A stretch of DNA of 51,774 nt, from assembly GCA_903928345.1 (NCBI GenBank), contig CAIYQO010000044.1:1-51774 (forward strand). Reading direction: 5' to 3'. Shown one piece after another: positions 8,676 through 18,272 of the stretch. The stretch is from an uncultured bacterium. GTDB lineage: Bacteria > Armatimonadota > Hebobacteria > CAIYQO01. The translations under genes were made by a program, and so were the position numbers. Each line of letters opens with the position of its first letter. Within the stretch, counting starts at the first letter, position 1. The notes below the pieces were generated by a model, which searched no databases, had not been told where the DNA came from, and was given only the letters and a program-made list of their open reading frames with translations.

Positions 8676-9545
8676 TTACGCCTTTGGTGTCCGGTTCCGG
8701 AAGATCAGGCAATAGTGATGATGGTAGTTCGGCACGAAGAGCGCCGGGTAGCCCCAGATGCCCAGCGGCTTGGTGTTCTGGCACCAGATGCGCTCACCCT
8801 GGAAGCTGAGGTGGGCGGAGAGGGCACGCGTCAGATCCCACGCGAGGGGGCGCACCTCCCCGGACGGGTCGCGGAAGTTCTGGATGACGATGGTCAGATA
8901 CCCGTCGGGCTTCAGCAGGGACGCAACGTCGCGGTAGATCGCCGTCAGCGCGGCGATGAAGGCGTCGTAGTCCGCCACGTTGCCCAGGTCGCGCGGATCG
9001 TCGGCGGAATAGACGGTATCCAGCCCGGCGTCCTTACGCTGCCGCTGCTTGGAATACACCCCACCGCGGCTGGTGTGCAGCATGGCGCCGTAGGGGGGCG
9101 AACTGATGGAAAAGTCGAAGGTCGGCAGCGCGTCGGCAAACGGCAACCCCGCCGTCGCCAGCGCGTCGCGGTGCGGCGCCCAGAAGGCGGGCCGCGCCGT
9201 CTCCTGTGCGTCGCCGAGGATCGGGAACTGTTCCGGCGTGCGGGCGCGCATCACCGCCGCATAGCGCGGCGACAGCTCCACCCCCACGCCGCGGCGGCCT
9301 TCCTCCGCGCACGCCACCAGCGTGGCGCCGCTGCCGGCGAAGGGGTCGAGCACCCAGCCGCCCGCCTTGGTGAAGAAGTGCAGAAACTCCGCCACCAGCT
9401 CCTCGGGGTAGCGCGCGGGGTGCAGCTCCGTATTCTTATTACGGTGGTAGCGCGGGGAGTCGCACACGAACCAGGTGCGCGTGAATTTGATCCACGCGGT
9501 GCCGTCCAGATCGTTCAACTTGTTGCGCGGGTGCAGCTTACCCAT
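8676..9545 (-). CDS. Solitary DNA methyltransferase (N4/N6 aminomethyl type)
   Basis: A 289-residue protein starting at ATG 9545 (MGKLHPRNKLNDLDGT). Motif order is HPARYPEELV (motif X-like), VLDPFAGSGATLVAC (motif I), GVGVELSPRYAAV (motif II), then SISSPPYGAM (catalytic motif IV). SPPY is more usual for cytosine-N4 than adenine-N6 methylation. Motif I precedes motif IV, unlike the common beta-class order. No restriction endonuclease is adjacent, so it is likely an orphan methylase with a regulatory or phage-derived role. It overlaps the upstream transporter gene by 8 bases, which suggests co-transcription and coupled translation. Confidence 0.85.
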   Translation of the reverse strand: MGKLHPRNKLNDLDGTAWIKFTRTWFVCDSPRYHRNKNTELHPARYPEELVAEFLHFFTKAGGWVLDPFAGSGATLVACAEEGRRGVGVELSPRYAAVMRARTPEQFPILGDAQETARPAFWAPHRDALATAGLPFADALPTFDFSISSPPYGAMLHTSRGGVYSKQRQRKDAGLDTVYSADDPRDLGNVADYDAFIAALTAIYRDVASLLKPDGYLTIVIQNFRDPSGEVRPLAWDLTRALSAHLSFQGERIWCQNTKPLGIWGYPALFVPNYHHHYCLIFRNRTPKA

Positions 9546-10485
9546 GGTGCTGCACCTGCACCAGCGCGGGCGACGGCACCGGGGAGAAGCGCGCCGCCAG
9601 CGGACCGCGGAAGGCCGCCAGCAGCAATACCACCACACCGAGCGCCAGCCCGGCAAGCTTGTAGCCGTTCAGGCGCTCAGCGAAGACGCGCACGGCCACC
9701 GCCACGCCGCCGATGAGCGCCAGCCCCTGCGCCACAGGCAGCACCACGATGGCCGGCAGCACCCCGCCCAGGGAGAAGAGCATGAGCAGCACCCCGGTCG
9801 CGCTGCACACCCCGCCGATCACCCCGGCTTGCGCCTCGTCGCGCGTGAGGTGCACGCGGCGCGTCTGGATCAGCAACGTGAGCAGCGCCAGCAGGGCGCC
9901 GGTGGTGTAGAAGATGGCGGAAAAGCCCGCGGCATCGGCGTTCGTGTGGAAGCACATGCTCTCCACCTTCTGCAGCAGTTGAAAGAACCCGTTGATGCAG
10001 AAGAGCACCGTCACAATGATGGCGAACCGGGCGGGGTGCGTGCCCGGACGGTGCGGATCGGCGGGGTCCATGCCCCAGGCGAAGGCCCCGAGCATGAGCA
10101 GGAAGGCGAGCAGCGAGGCCAGATCCACCAGCAGCAGCGGTTCGTGGAAGAGCATCGGTGCCAGCAGGATGGGGATGAGCAACGAGAGGTTGAGCAGGGT
10201 CCACGCGACGGCCGCCGACCCGGCGCGGAAGGCGTGCACCACCATGAACATCGCCGGCATGAAGAGCACCCCCGACCCCACCCCGAGTGCCCACAGCCGC
10301 CAATCGCCCCATGCCGGATGCCCGCACAGCGCCACACCCAGCGTGAGCAACGCCGCCGACCCGCTGAAGGCCAGCCCGAACGCCGGCACGCGGCACATCC
10401 GCACCTCCGCCAACTTATAGCCGATGCTCATCACGGAGTAGGCTACGCCGGCGAGGGCAGCGGCAAAGAGGGCAGCAAGCGCCAT
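9538..10485 (-). CDS. EamA-like / DMT superfamily transporter
   Basis: A 315-residue protein with about ten hydrophobic helices, arranged as two five-helix halves as in drug/metabolite transporters (EamA-type). Each helix is 18-22 residues and short basic loops alternate. The start at 10485 has GGAGG ten bases upstream. The substrate cannot be told. The start is preceded by a good promoter (10522-10551), and the gene runs into the DNA methyltransferase with an 8-base overlap. The open frame extends upstream antisense to dnaK without a start signal, so only this part is taken as real. Confidence 0.8.
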   Translation of the reverse strand: MALAALFAAALAGVAYSVMSIGYKLAEVRMCRVPAFGLAFSGSAALLTLGVALCGHPAWGDWRLWALGVGSGVLFMPAMFMVVHAFRAGSAAVAWTLLNLSLLIPILLAPMLFHEPLLLVDLASLLAFLLMLGAFAWGMDPADPHRPGTHPARFAIIVTVLFCINGFFQLLQKVESMCFHTNADAAGFSAIFYTTGALLALLTLLIQTRRVHLTRDEAQAGVIGGVCSATGVLLMLFSLGGVLPAIVVLPVAQGLALIGGVAVAVRVFAERLNGYKLAGLALGVVVLLLAAFRGPLAARFSPVPSPALVQVQHHG

Positions 10486-10521
10486 AACGGACAGGCCTCC
10501 GGGTGGATGCGCGGTTGCCAG

Positions 10522-10551
10522 AGTATACCGGCAGGCACGGGGACGGGTCAA
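10522..10551 (-). promoter_or_regulatory. Promoter of the transporter / DNA methyltransferase unit
   Basis: On the minus strand TTGACC (10546-10551) and TATACT (10522-10527) are 18 bases apart, with the start codon 36 bases downstream. The CCGGTATACTCTG context recurs at the promoter at 50779. The remaining sequence up to the dnaK promoter (10552-10708) shows no gene. Confidence 0.6.
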
Positions 10552-10708
10552 GGCGGAAGAGCGGTAGGGGCGGAGGCAGGATGGTTCATCGATTCTGATG
10601 CGCGGCCCGTAGCGCATGGGCGCCGTGGGAAACCTCACATCATCGCGTCCCATTGCTCCCCGCGCAGGTTTAACCGCCTGTCTTGATGGAAAAACTTTTC
10701 GCAGAGTA

Positions 10709-10738
10709 CTTGACAAGGAATGACTCAAGTCATATGAT
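10709..10738 (+). promoter_or_regulatory. dnaK promoter overlapped by a HAIR (HspR) operator
   Basis: TTGACA (10710-10715) and TATGAT (10733-10738) are spaced exactly 17 bases, a near-consensus sigma70-type promoter. Overlapping it, CTTGACA-N7-ACTCAAG (10709-10729) matches the HspR-associated inverted repeat CTTGAGT-N7-ACTCAAG at 12 of 14 positions. The right half is perfect. An HspR is encoded downstream in the same operon. Binding there would block the -35 and spacer, giving repression relieved by heat. Repression is inferred from actinobacterial HspR. Confidence 0.85.
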
Positions 10739-10800
10739 CTGTTCAGAATCAGGGCGGGTGTGTAGAAGACGCACGGCCCAACGCGTGGAGGTATACGGAC

Positions 10801-12699
10801 ATGGCAAAGGTCATCGGTATCGACCTGGGTACGACGAACTCGGTAGTCGCGGTGATGGACGGCGGCGAGCCGACCGTGATTACGAATACAGAAGGCAGCC
10901 GCCTCACCCCGTCGGTGGTGGCCTTCACCAAGACCGGCGAGCGACTGGTGGGGCAACCCGCCAAGCGCCAGGCCACGATCAACCCGGAAAACACGGTCTT
11001 TTCTATCAAGCGCTTCATGGGCCGTCATAACGACGAGGTCACCACCGAGCGCGGCATGGTGCCTTACACGGTGGCCCCGAACAAAGAGGGCATGGCGACG
11101 GTCGAGATCGCCGGCAAGCAATACACGCCGGAGGAGATCTCCGCGATGATCCTGCAGAAGCTGAAGGCGGACGCGGAAACGTATCTCGGCGAGAAGGTCG
11201 ACGCCGCCGTCATCACCGTACCGGCGTACTTCAACGACGCCCAGCGCAACGCGACGAAGGTCGCGGGCGAGATCGCCGGGCTGAAGGTACTGCGCATCAT
11301 CAACGAGCCCACTGCCGCCTCGCTGGCCTACGGGCTGGACAAGAAGAAGGACGAGACGATCCTGGTGTGGGACCTGGGCGGCGGCACCTTCGACGTCTCC
11401 GTGCTGGAAGTCGGCGACGGCGTCTTTGAAGTGAAGTCCACCAACGGCGACACCCACCTGGGCGGCGACGACTGGGACGAGCGCATCGTGAACTGGATGG
11501 CCGACGAATTCAAAAAGGAGCAGGGGATCGACCTGCGCCAGGATCGCCAGGCCCTGCAACGCCTGCGCGAAGCGGCGGAGAAGGCCAAGGTGGAACTCTC
11601 CAGCATGGTGCAGACCACCATCAACCTGCCGTATGTGACGGCGGATCAGAACGGGCCCAAGCACCTGGACATGAACCTGACGCGCGCGAAGTTCGAAGAC
11701 TTGACGCGCGACCTGGTGGAGCGCATGGTGGGGCCGTTCAACAGCGCGCTGCGCGACGCGGGGATCAAGGCCGCCGATCTCGACGAGATCGTGATGGTCG
11801 GTGGCTCCACGCGCATGCCGATGACCGTCGACCTGGCGCGCAAACTGGCCGGCAAGGAGCCGCATCGCGGCGTGAACCCGGACGAAGTGGTGGCCGTGGG
11901 CGCGGGCATTCAAGGCAGCGTGCTCACCGGCGAGAAGAAGGACATCGTCCTGCTCGACGTCACCCCGCTTTCGCTGGGCATCGAGACGGCCGGCGGCATC
12001 TTCACCCGGCTGGTGGACCGCAACACCACCATCCCCACGCGGAAGACCGAGACGTTCACCACGTACTCCGACTTCCAACCGGCGGTGACGGTGATGGTCT
12101 TCCAAGGCGAGCGCGACATCGCCCGCGAGAATAAGCTGCTCGGACAGTTCGACCTGACCGGCATTCCCACCGCCCCGCGCGGGGTGCCGAAGATCGAGGT
12201 GACCTTCGACATCGACGCCAACGGCATCGTGCACGTGAGCGCGAAGGATCAGGCCACCGGACGCGAGCAGAGCATCACCATCACCGGCTCCGGCACGCTG
12301 GACCACAGCGAGGTGGACCGCATGGTGCGCGACGCGGAAGCCCACGCCGAAGAGGACAAGGTGCTCAAGGAGAAGGCGGAGACGCGCAACACCGCGGACT
12401 CGCTGGCCTATCAGGTGGAGAAGCAGCTCACCGACCTGGGCGAGAAGCTGGCCGAGGCCGACAAGACGACGCTGGAAGCAGGCATCAAGGAAGTGCGCGA
12501 CGCCATCGCCGGCGAAGACGTGGCGCGCATGCGCACCGCCATGCAGAACCTGCAAAACAGCACCGCGCAGATCATGCAGCGGGTCTACGAGGCGACGGGC
12601 GGCGCCGCCCCCGGCGGTCCGCAGCCCGAAGGCGCGCAGGAAGCACCCCACGACGCCGGTGACGATGTCATCGACGCCGAATTCAAAGAAAACAAATAA
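10801..12699 (+). CDS. dnaK: Hsp70 chaperone DnaK
   Basis: A 632-residue Hsp70. The ATPase domain (about 1-380) has [41 protein letters not shown] and VGGSTRMPM. The substrate-binding domain (about 385-600) has [13 protein letters not shown] and [14 protein letters not shown]. The tail ends in an acidic stretch, [12 protein letters not shown]. Length and motifs are normal. The start at 10801 follows GGAGG with 11 bases between. It is the first gene of the heat-shock operon, directly behind the HAIR promoter. GrpE is not in the window, so the nucleotide-exchange factor must be encoded elsewhere. Confidence 0.98.
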   Translation: MAKVIGIDLGTTNSVVAVMDGGEPTVITNTEGSRLTPSVVAFTKTGERLVGQPAKRQATINPENTVFSIKRFMGRHNDEVTTERGMVPYTVAPNKEGMATVEIAGKQYTPEEISAMILQKLKADAETYLGEKVDAAVITVPAYFNDAQRNATKVAGEIAGLKVLRIINEPTAASLAYGLDKKKDETILVWDLGGGTFDVSVLEVGDGVFEVKSTNGDTHLGGDDWDERIVNWMADEFKKEQGIDLRQDRQALQRLREAAEKAKVELSSMVQTTINLPYVTADQNGPKHLDMNLTRAKFEDLTRDLVERMVGPFNSALRDAGIKAADLDEIVMVGGSTRMPMTVDLARKLAGKEPHRGVNPDEVVAVGAGIQGSVLTGEKKDIVLLDVTPLSLGIETAGGIFTRLVDRNTTIPTRKTETFTTYSDFQPAVTVMVFQGERDIARENKLLGQFDLTGIPTAPRGVPKIEVTFDIDANGIVHVSAKDQATGREQSITITGSGTLDHSEVDRMVRDAEAHAEEDKVLKEKAETRNTADSLAYQVEKQLTDLGEKLAEADKTTLEAGIKEVRDAIAGEDVARMRTAMQNLQNSTAQIMQRVYEATGGAAPGGPQPEGAQEAPHDAGDDVIDAEFKENK

Positions 12700-12706
12700 C
12701 GATGGG

Positions 12707-12790
12707 GTTGAAGGTTTCAAGTTGAAAGTTGAAAAAAGCATTCGCCGATACGGCCACTCTTTCAACTTTCAACCTTCAACTTTCAACTTG
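12707..12790 (+). repeat. Heptamer-repeat hairpin between dnaK and hsp20
   Basis: The left side is a string of GTTGAAA-type 7-mers (12707-12734) and the right side its complement (12760-12790). A 16-base core, CAAGTTGAAAGTTGAA, occurs on the left and, inverted, on the right. It folds into a long AU-rich stem around 25 unpaired bases. It lies inside the operon just before the hsp20 ribosome site. Confidence 0.75.
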
Positions 12791-12824
12791 TCTCAATCGT
12801 TGTGTATGCGAAAGGAGGAATCAG

Positions 12825-13268
12825 ATGAGCTTGGGCCGTTGGGATCCCTTCGCTGACATGGCGCAGTTGCGGGAGCAGGTGAATCGGTTGTTCGACACGA
12901 CCCTGAACCGCTCCGGGCAGGAGCCCACCGCGGCACGCACCTGGGCGCCGGTGGTGGATATCTATGAAACCGTGCAGGCCATCGTGCTCCACGTGGACCT
13001 ACCGGGGGTCAAACCGGAGGAGATCGATATCCGCATCACCGGCGATACGCTCACGCTGAAAGGCGAGCGTACGCTGGCGCGGGAGGAGACGGAGAAGCAA
13101 TACGTGCGCATCGAGCGCGCCTACGGCGCCTTCCAACGCTCCTTCACCCTGGGCGTGCCCATCGAGCAAAGCGCGGTCACCGCCGCCTACCACGACGGCG
13201 TACTGGAGATCACCCTCCCTAAAGCGGAGGAAAGCAAACCGAAGCAAGTGAAGGTCGACGTGAAGTAA
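12825..13268 (+). CDS. Small heat-shock protein (Hsp20 / alpha-crystallin family)
   Basis: A 147-residue protein. The start at ATG 12825 is set by AAAGGAGGA just upstream (MSLGRWDPFADM, the usual Hsp20 opening). The alpha-crystallin domain spans about residues 40-135: APVVDIYETVQAIVLHVDLPGVKPEEIDI, GDTLTLKGER and AFQRSFTLGVPI, then AAYHDGVLEITLPKAE. It holds unfolded proteins for refolding by DnaK/DnaJ, encoded on either side. A longer in-frame reading from 12729 runs through the heptamer hairpin and is not credible. A very stable hairpin follows (13271-13300). Confidence 0.95.
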   Translation: MSLGRWDPFADMAQLREQVNRLFDTTLNRSGQEPTAARTWAPVVDIYETVQAIVLHVDLPGVKPEEIDIRITGDTLTLKGERTLAREETEKQYVRIERAYGAFQRSFTLGVPIEQSAVTAAYHDGVLEITLPKAEESKPKQVKVDVK

Positions 13269-13270
13269 GC

Positions 13271-13300
13271 GACAGGGGCGGCCTACGGGCCGCCCCTGTC
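13271..13300 (+). terminator. Stable GC hairpin after hsp20 (attenuator or mRNA stabiliser)
   Basis: A perfect 13-bp stem, GACAGGGGCGGCC with its complement, closes a TACG loop two bases after the hsp20 stop. Only AATTTT follows, so termination may be partial. Placed inside the operon it could lower expression of dnaJ and later genes relative to dnaK-hsp20, or protect the upstream mRNA 3' end. Confidence 0.7.
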
Positions 13301-13305
13301 AATTT

Positions 13306-13390
13306 TGAATGTTGAGTTTTGAGTTTTGAATGAGCCTGTTTCCAGTCATGGATGCCACTTCAAAATTCATAATTCAAAACTCAACATTCA
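13306..13390 (+). repeat. Heptamer-repeat hairpin before dnaJ
   Basis: The left arm is built of GAGTTTT/GAATGTT 7-mers (13306-13331), and the right arm (13359-13390) carries the reverse complement of the same phrase, with 17 bases matching without a gap. It is followed by a CTCTGCGTCTCTGCGGTGAA phrase resembling one arm of the repeat at 35124-35269. Confidence 0.75.
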
Positions 13391-13451
13391 TCCCAGCGCG
13401 CTCTGCGTCTCTGCGGTGAATAATGTATTCAACCCCGGAAAGGGGGGCCGA

Positions 13452-14459
13452 ATGATGGCAAAGGACTACTACGCGACGCTCGGGGTTCCGCGAGGGGCGA
13501 CCGAGAAGGAGATCAAATCGGCGTACCGGAAGCTGGCGCGGAAGCATCATCCCGACGTCAACCCGGGCGACAAGGCGTCGGAGGAGCATTTCAAGGAAGT
13601 CTCCGAGGCCTACGAGGTGCTCTCCGACCCTGAGAAGCGAAAGAAATACGATCAGTTCGGCCACTTGGGCGGCGACACGTGGAAGCATGCCGGCGAGGGG
13701 GGCTTCAACTTCGGCGGCGGCGGCAGCAGCGGGGCCGGCGGCGGAGCGCAGTGGCAGCACGTCACCCCGGGCGACATGGACATGGAGGGCGGCTTCGCCG
13801 ACATCCTGGGCAACCTATTCGGCGGACGCGGCGGGGGCGGTTTCGGCCGCCGCCAGCCGACGCGCGGCGAGGACGTGCAGGCCGAGGTAGAGATCACGCT
13901 GGAGGAAGCCTATACCGGCGCTGAGCGCGCGGTGAACGTGGCGGAGCACACCCCCTGCCCCACCTGCCGTGGCACGGGCATGATGAACAACCGGCGCTGC
14001 CCCACCTGCGGCGGGGCGGGGGCGGTGGAGCGCCCGCAGACGCTGACGGTGAAGATTCCCGCCGGCGTGCGCGACGGCGCCAAGATTCGCGTGCCCGGCA
14101 AAGGCGGCGCGGGGATAGGCGGCGGCGGGCAAGGCGACCTGTACCTGGTGCCGCGCCTCGCCACACACCCGCGCTTCGAGCGCAAAGAGGACGACCTGTA
14201 TACCGAGGTGGCGGTGCCCTTCACTGATGCCGCGCTGGGCGCCGAGGTGGAAGTGCCCACCCTCACCGGCCCGGTCACCGCGCGCGTCCCCGCCGGCACC
14301 TCCAGCGGACAATCCCTCCGCCTGCGCGGCAAAGGCATGCCCCACCTGCGCGGCGAGGGCCACGGCGACCTGTACGCCAAAGTACGCATCACCGTGCCCA
14401 AGCACCTGGGCGACCGAGAAAAGGCGCTGCTCGAAGAGATACGCGGCTTGTTAGCTTAA
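13452..14459 (+). CDS. dnaJ: DnaJ-type co-chaperone with a half zinc finger
   Basis: A 335-residue J-protein. The J domain (about 4-70) has the HPD triad in KLARKHHPDVNPGD, a Gly-rich linker (about 78-135) follows, and the two C-terminal substrate-binding domains run from about 145 to 330. A normal type I DnaJ zinc region has four CxxCxGxG motifs. Here only two are present, CPTCRGTG (C169, C172) and CPTCGGAG (C183, C186), enough for one zinc site. AAAGGGGGG precedes ATG 13452; the adjacent ATG 13455 is possible. It stimulates the DnaK ATPase. The reduced zinc region makes it intermediate between DnaJ and CbpA types. Confidence 0.93.
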   Translation: MMAKDYYATLGVPRGATEKEIKSAYRKLARKHHPDVNPGDKASEEHFKEVSEAYEVLSDPEKRKKYDQFGHLGGDTWKHAGEGGFNFGGGGSSGAGGGAQWQHVTPGDMDMEGGFADILGNLFGGRGGGGFGRRQPTRGEDVQAEVEITLEEAYTGAERAVNVAEHTPCPTCRGTGMMNNRRCPTCGGAGAVERPQTLTVKIPAGVRDGAKIRVPGKGGAGIGGGGQGDLYLVPRLATHPRFERKEDDLYTEVAVPFTDAALGAEVEVPTLTGPVTARVPAGTSSGQSLRLRGKGMPHLRGEGHGDLYAKVRITVPKHLGDREKALLEEIRGLLA

Positions 14460-14464
14460 CGTGA

Positions 14465-14556
14465 GCGAAAAATGGGGACTGCCTCGAATTTTCCCTGATC
14501 CGGGATAATTACCAGGCAAGGCGACCGGAAAATTCGTGGCTGTCCCCACTTTTCGC
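14465..14556 (+). repeat. REP-like inverted repeat, GGGACTG family, copy 2
   Basis: Arms 14465-14494 and 14527-14556 pair at 27 of 30 positions. The core GGGGACTGCC lies opposite GGCTGTCCCC, with the same central mismatch as the copy at 8034. It starts five bases after the dnaJ stop, inside the operon, and could attenuate transcription into hspR. Confidence 0.8.
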
Positions 14557-14570
14557 GTCGATCTATAACA

Positions 14571-14606
14571 ATTCAAAATTCAAAATCCAAAATCCAAAAT
14601 CCAAAA
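14571..14606 (+). repeat. Single-arm heptamer repeat before hspR
   Basis: Five consecutive 7-base units of ATTCAAA/ATCCAAA type run up to the hspR ribosome site. No complementary arm is found here, but the same unit forms a hairpin at 40662-40800. Confidence 0.7.
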
Positions 14607-14621
14607 ATGGGGGGAGATGAG

Positions 14622-14951
14622 ATGGTTGGGGAGATGAGTGACGGACATATACCGCTGTACCTGATCAGCGTGGTGGCGACAATGCTGGAGATACATCCGC
14701 AAACGCTGCGGCTGTATGAACGGCTGGGGTTGATCTGCCCGAGCCGGCGCGGGCACATCCGCTTGTATTCGGATGCGGACATCGCGCGGCTGCAGCAGAT
14801 TCAACGGTTGAAGAACGACCTCGGGGTCAACCTGGCCGGCATCGAGGTAATCTTACGCCTGCTGGATCGCATCGACGAGTTGCAGCAGGAGAACGAGCGC
14901 ATCCGCAACCAGGCCAAGCGCCGGTTGAAGCGGATCAGTCAGGATTGGTAA
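14622..14951 (+). CDS. hspR: HspR, MerR-family repressor of the dnaK operon
   Basis: A 109-residue protein. The winged helix-turn-helix occupies residues 10-80: PLYLISVVATMLEIHPQTLRLYERLGLICPSR, then RLYSDADIARLQQIQRL. A coiled-coil tail (LLDRIDELQQENERIRNQ) supports dimerisation. The HPQTLRLYERLGL core is diagnostic for HspR among MerR proteins. The start was put at 14622 because GGGGGGAG lies six bases upstream; ATGs at 14607 and 14634 are alternatives. In Streptomyces, HspR represses dnaK with DnaK as co-repressor. The HAIR site at the operon promoter makes autoregulation the natural reading. Confidence 0.92.
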   Translation: MVGEMSDGHIPLYLISVVATMLEIHPQTLRLYERLGLICPSRRGHIRLYSDADIARLQQIQRLKNDLGVNLAGIEVILRLLDRIDELQQENERIRNQAKRRLKRISQDW

Positions 14952-14968
14952 CGGAGGAACGACCATGC
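14951..14968 (+). repeat. Left 18-bp direct repeat flanking vapBC
   Basis: ACGGAGGAACGACCATGC is repeated exactly at 15652-15669. This copy contains the last base of the hspR stop, the ribosome site and the vapB start codon. GGATTG lies just upstream of both copies. Confidence 0.85.
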
Positions 14969-15213
14969 GCAATGTGACGACACGTATTCACGTCGGGCAT
15001 GACGGCGTGCTGAAGCTGGAAATCCCCACCGAAATGCGGGAAACCGACCTCGACGTGGTGATTATCTATCAACCCATCGCCGGGATGCCGGCACAGGCGG
15101 ACGCGCACGGCTGGACGCCGGGGTTTTTCGAACGTACCGCCGGACGCTGGCAGGGAGAATCGTTGTCGCGCGAGTCGCAGGGTGAGTATGAACAGCGGGA
15201 TGACTTGCGATGA
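14965..15213 (+). CDS. vapB: VapB-like antitoxin
   Basis: An 82-residue protein whose C-terminal half, GWTPGFFERTAGRWQGESLSRESQGEYEQRDDL, is the toxin-wrapping tail typical of a VapB group common in Cyanobacteria and Chloroflexota. The N-terminal part (TRIHVGHDGVLKLEIPTEM) looks like a short AbrB/SpoVT DNA-binding hook. It should neutralise the VapC encoded next and autoregulate the pair. The start is set by GGAGG in the flanking direct repeat. Its TGA overlaps the vapC ATG. Confidence 0.85.
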   Translation: MRNVTTRIHVGHDGVLKLEIPTEMRETDLDVVIIYQPIAGMPAQADAHGWTPGFFERTAGRWQGESLSRESQGEYEQRDDLR

Positions 15214-15611
15214 TCTACTTACTCGACACGAATACCTGTATTCGCTACCTGAACAAACGGTCGCCGGAGATCATCCGGCATTTGGCCGCGCACCAGCGCG
15301 AGGAGATCGCGCTCTGCGTGATCAACAAAGCGGAATTGTACTACGGCGCGTACAAGAGCGCGCGGCGGGAGGAAAATCTCGCGCTGCTCGCGGAGTTCTT
15401 TACCGAATTCCGTACGCTGGACTTTACCGATCTCGCCGCACAACTGTACGGCAGCTTGCGGGCGGGATTGGAGCGGCAGGGAACACCGATCGGCCCGAAC
15501 GATATGCAGATTGCCGCCATCGCGCTGGCATACCAGGCGACCCTTGTCACGCATAACGTGAAGGAATTCGAACGGGTTCCCAACCTGCCACTCGAAGATT
15601 GGGAGCGCTGA
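15210..15611 (+). CDS. vapC: VapC-like PIN-domain ribonuclease toxin
   Basis: A 133-residue PIN domain. The acidic metal-binding residues are present: D6 in LLDTN, E42 in KAELYYG and D98 in GPNDMQIAA, plus the THNVKEFERV strand near the end, so the enzyme looks intact. VapC toxins cut tRNA or rRNA when the antitoxin is lost. The ATGA overlap with vapB is normal for this module. The pair lies between hspR and clpC on the heat-shock operon strand, so it is probably transcribed with it. Confidence 0.9.
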   Translation: MIYLLDTNTCIRYLNKRSPEIIRHLAAHQREEIALCVINKAELYYGAYKSARREENLALLAEFFTEFRTLDFTDLAAQLYGSLRAGLERQGTPIGPNDMQIAAIALAYQATLVTHNVKEFERVPNLPLEDWER

Positions 15612-15651
15612 ATTCAGTCCGCCCAGGAGAGGCGCGCACGGATTGAAGAGG

Positions 15652-15665
15652 ACGGAGGAACGACC

Positions 15666-15669
<4 letters not shown>
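15652..15669 (+). repeat. Right 18-bp direct repeat flanking vapBC
   Basis: An exact copy of 14951-14968, here supplying the clpC ribosome site and start codon. Removing one copy plus the 683 bases between would join hspR directly to clpC with normal spacing. Confidence 0.85.
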
Positions 15670-18124
<2,455 letters not shown>

Positions 18125-18125
<1 letters not shown>

Positions 18126-18256
18126 GGAAGAACAGGGAACAGGGAACAGGGAACAGGGAACAGGTTTGGACGAGTGCGCAAGCGGATCGTTTCGATGCAT
18201 CAGGCCGCGAAAGTTGCGCCCGTCCTCCTGTTCTCTGTTCCCAGTTCCCGTTCCCT
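18125..18256 (+). repeat. Heptamer (AGGGAAC) inverted repeat between clpC and radA
   Basis: The left arm has four AGGGAAC/GGGAACA 7-mers in tandem (18132-18164) and the right arm (18226-18256) has the complementary CTGTTCCC/GTTCCC phrase with some drift. About 60 unpaired bases lie between. It begins at the clpC stop codon and ends just before the radA start. Confidence 0.8.
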
Positions 18257-18272
18257 ATGATACGATAGACAC

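Noticed and set aside
9538-12765. Very long minus-strand open frame covering dnaK
   Set aside because: It is the antisense of a strongly conserved gene in GC-rich codons. Only its 3' part (9538-10485) has a start signal and a recognisable transporter.
12729-12824. N-terminal extension of Hsp20
   Set aside because: It would translate the heptamer hairpin, and AAAGGAGGA clearly marks ATG 12825.
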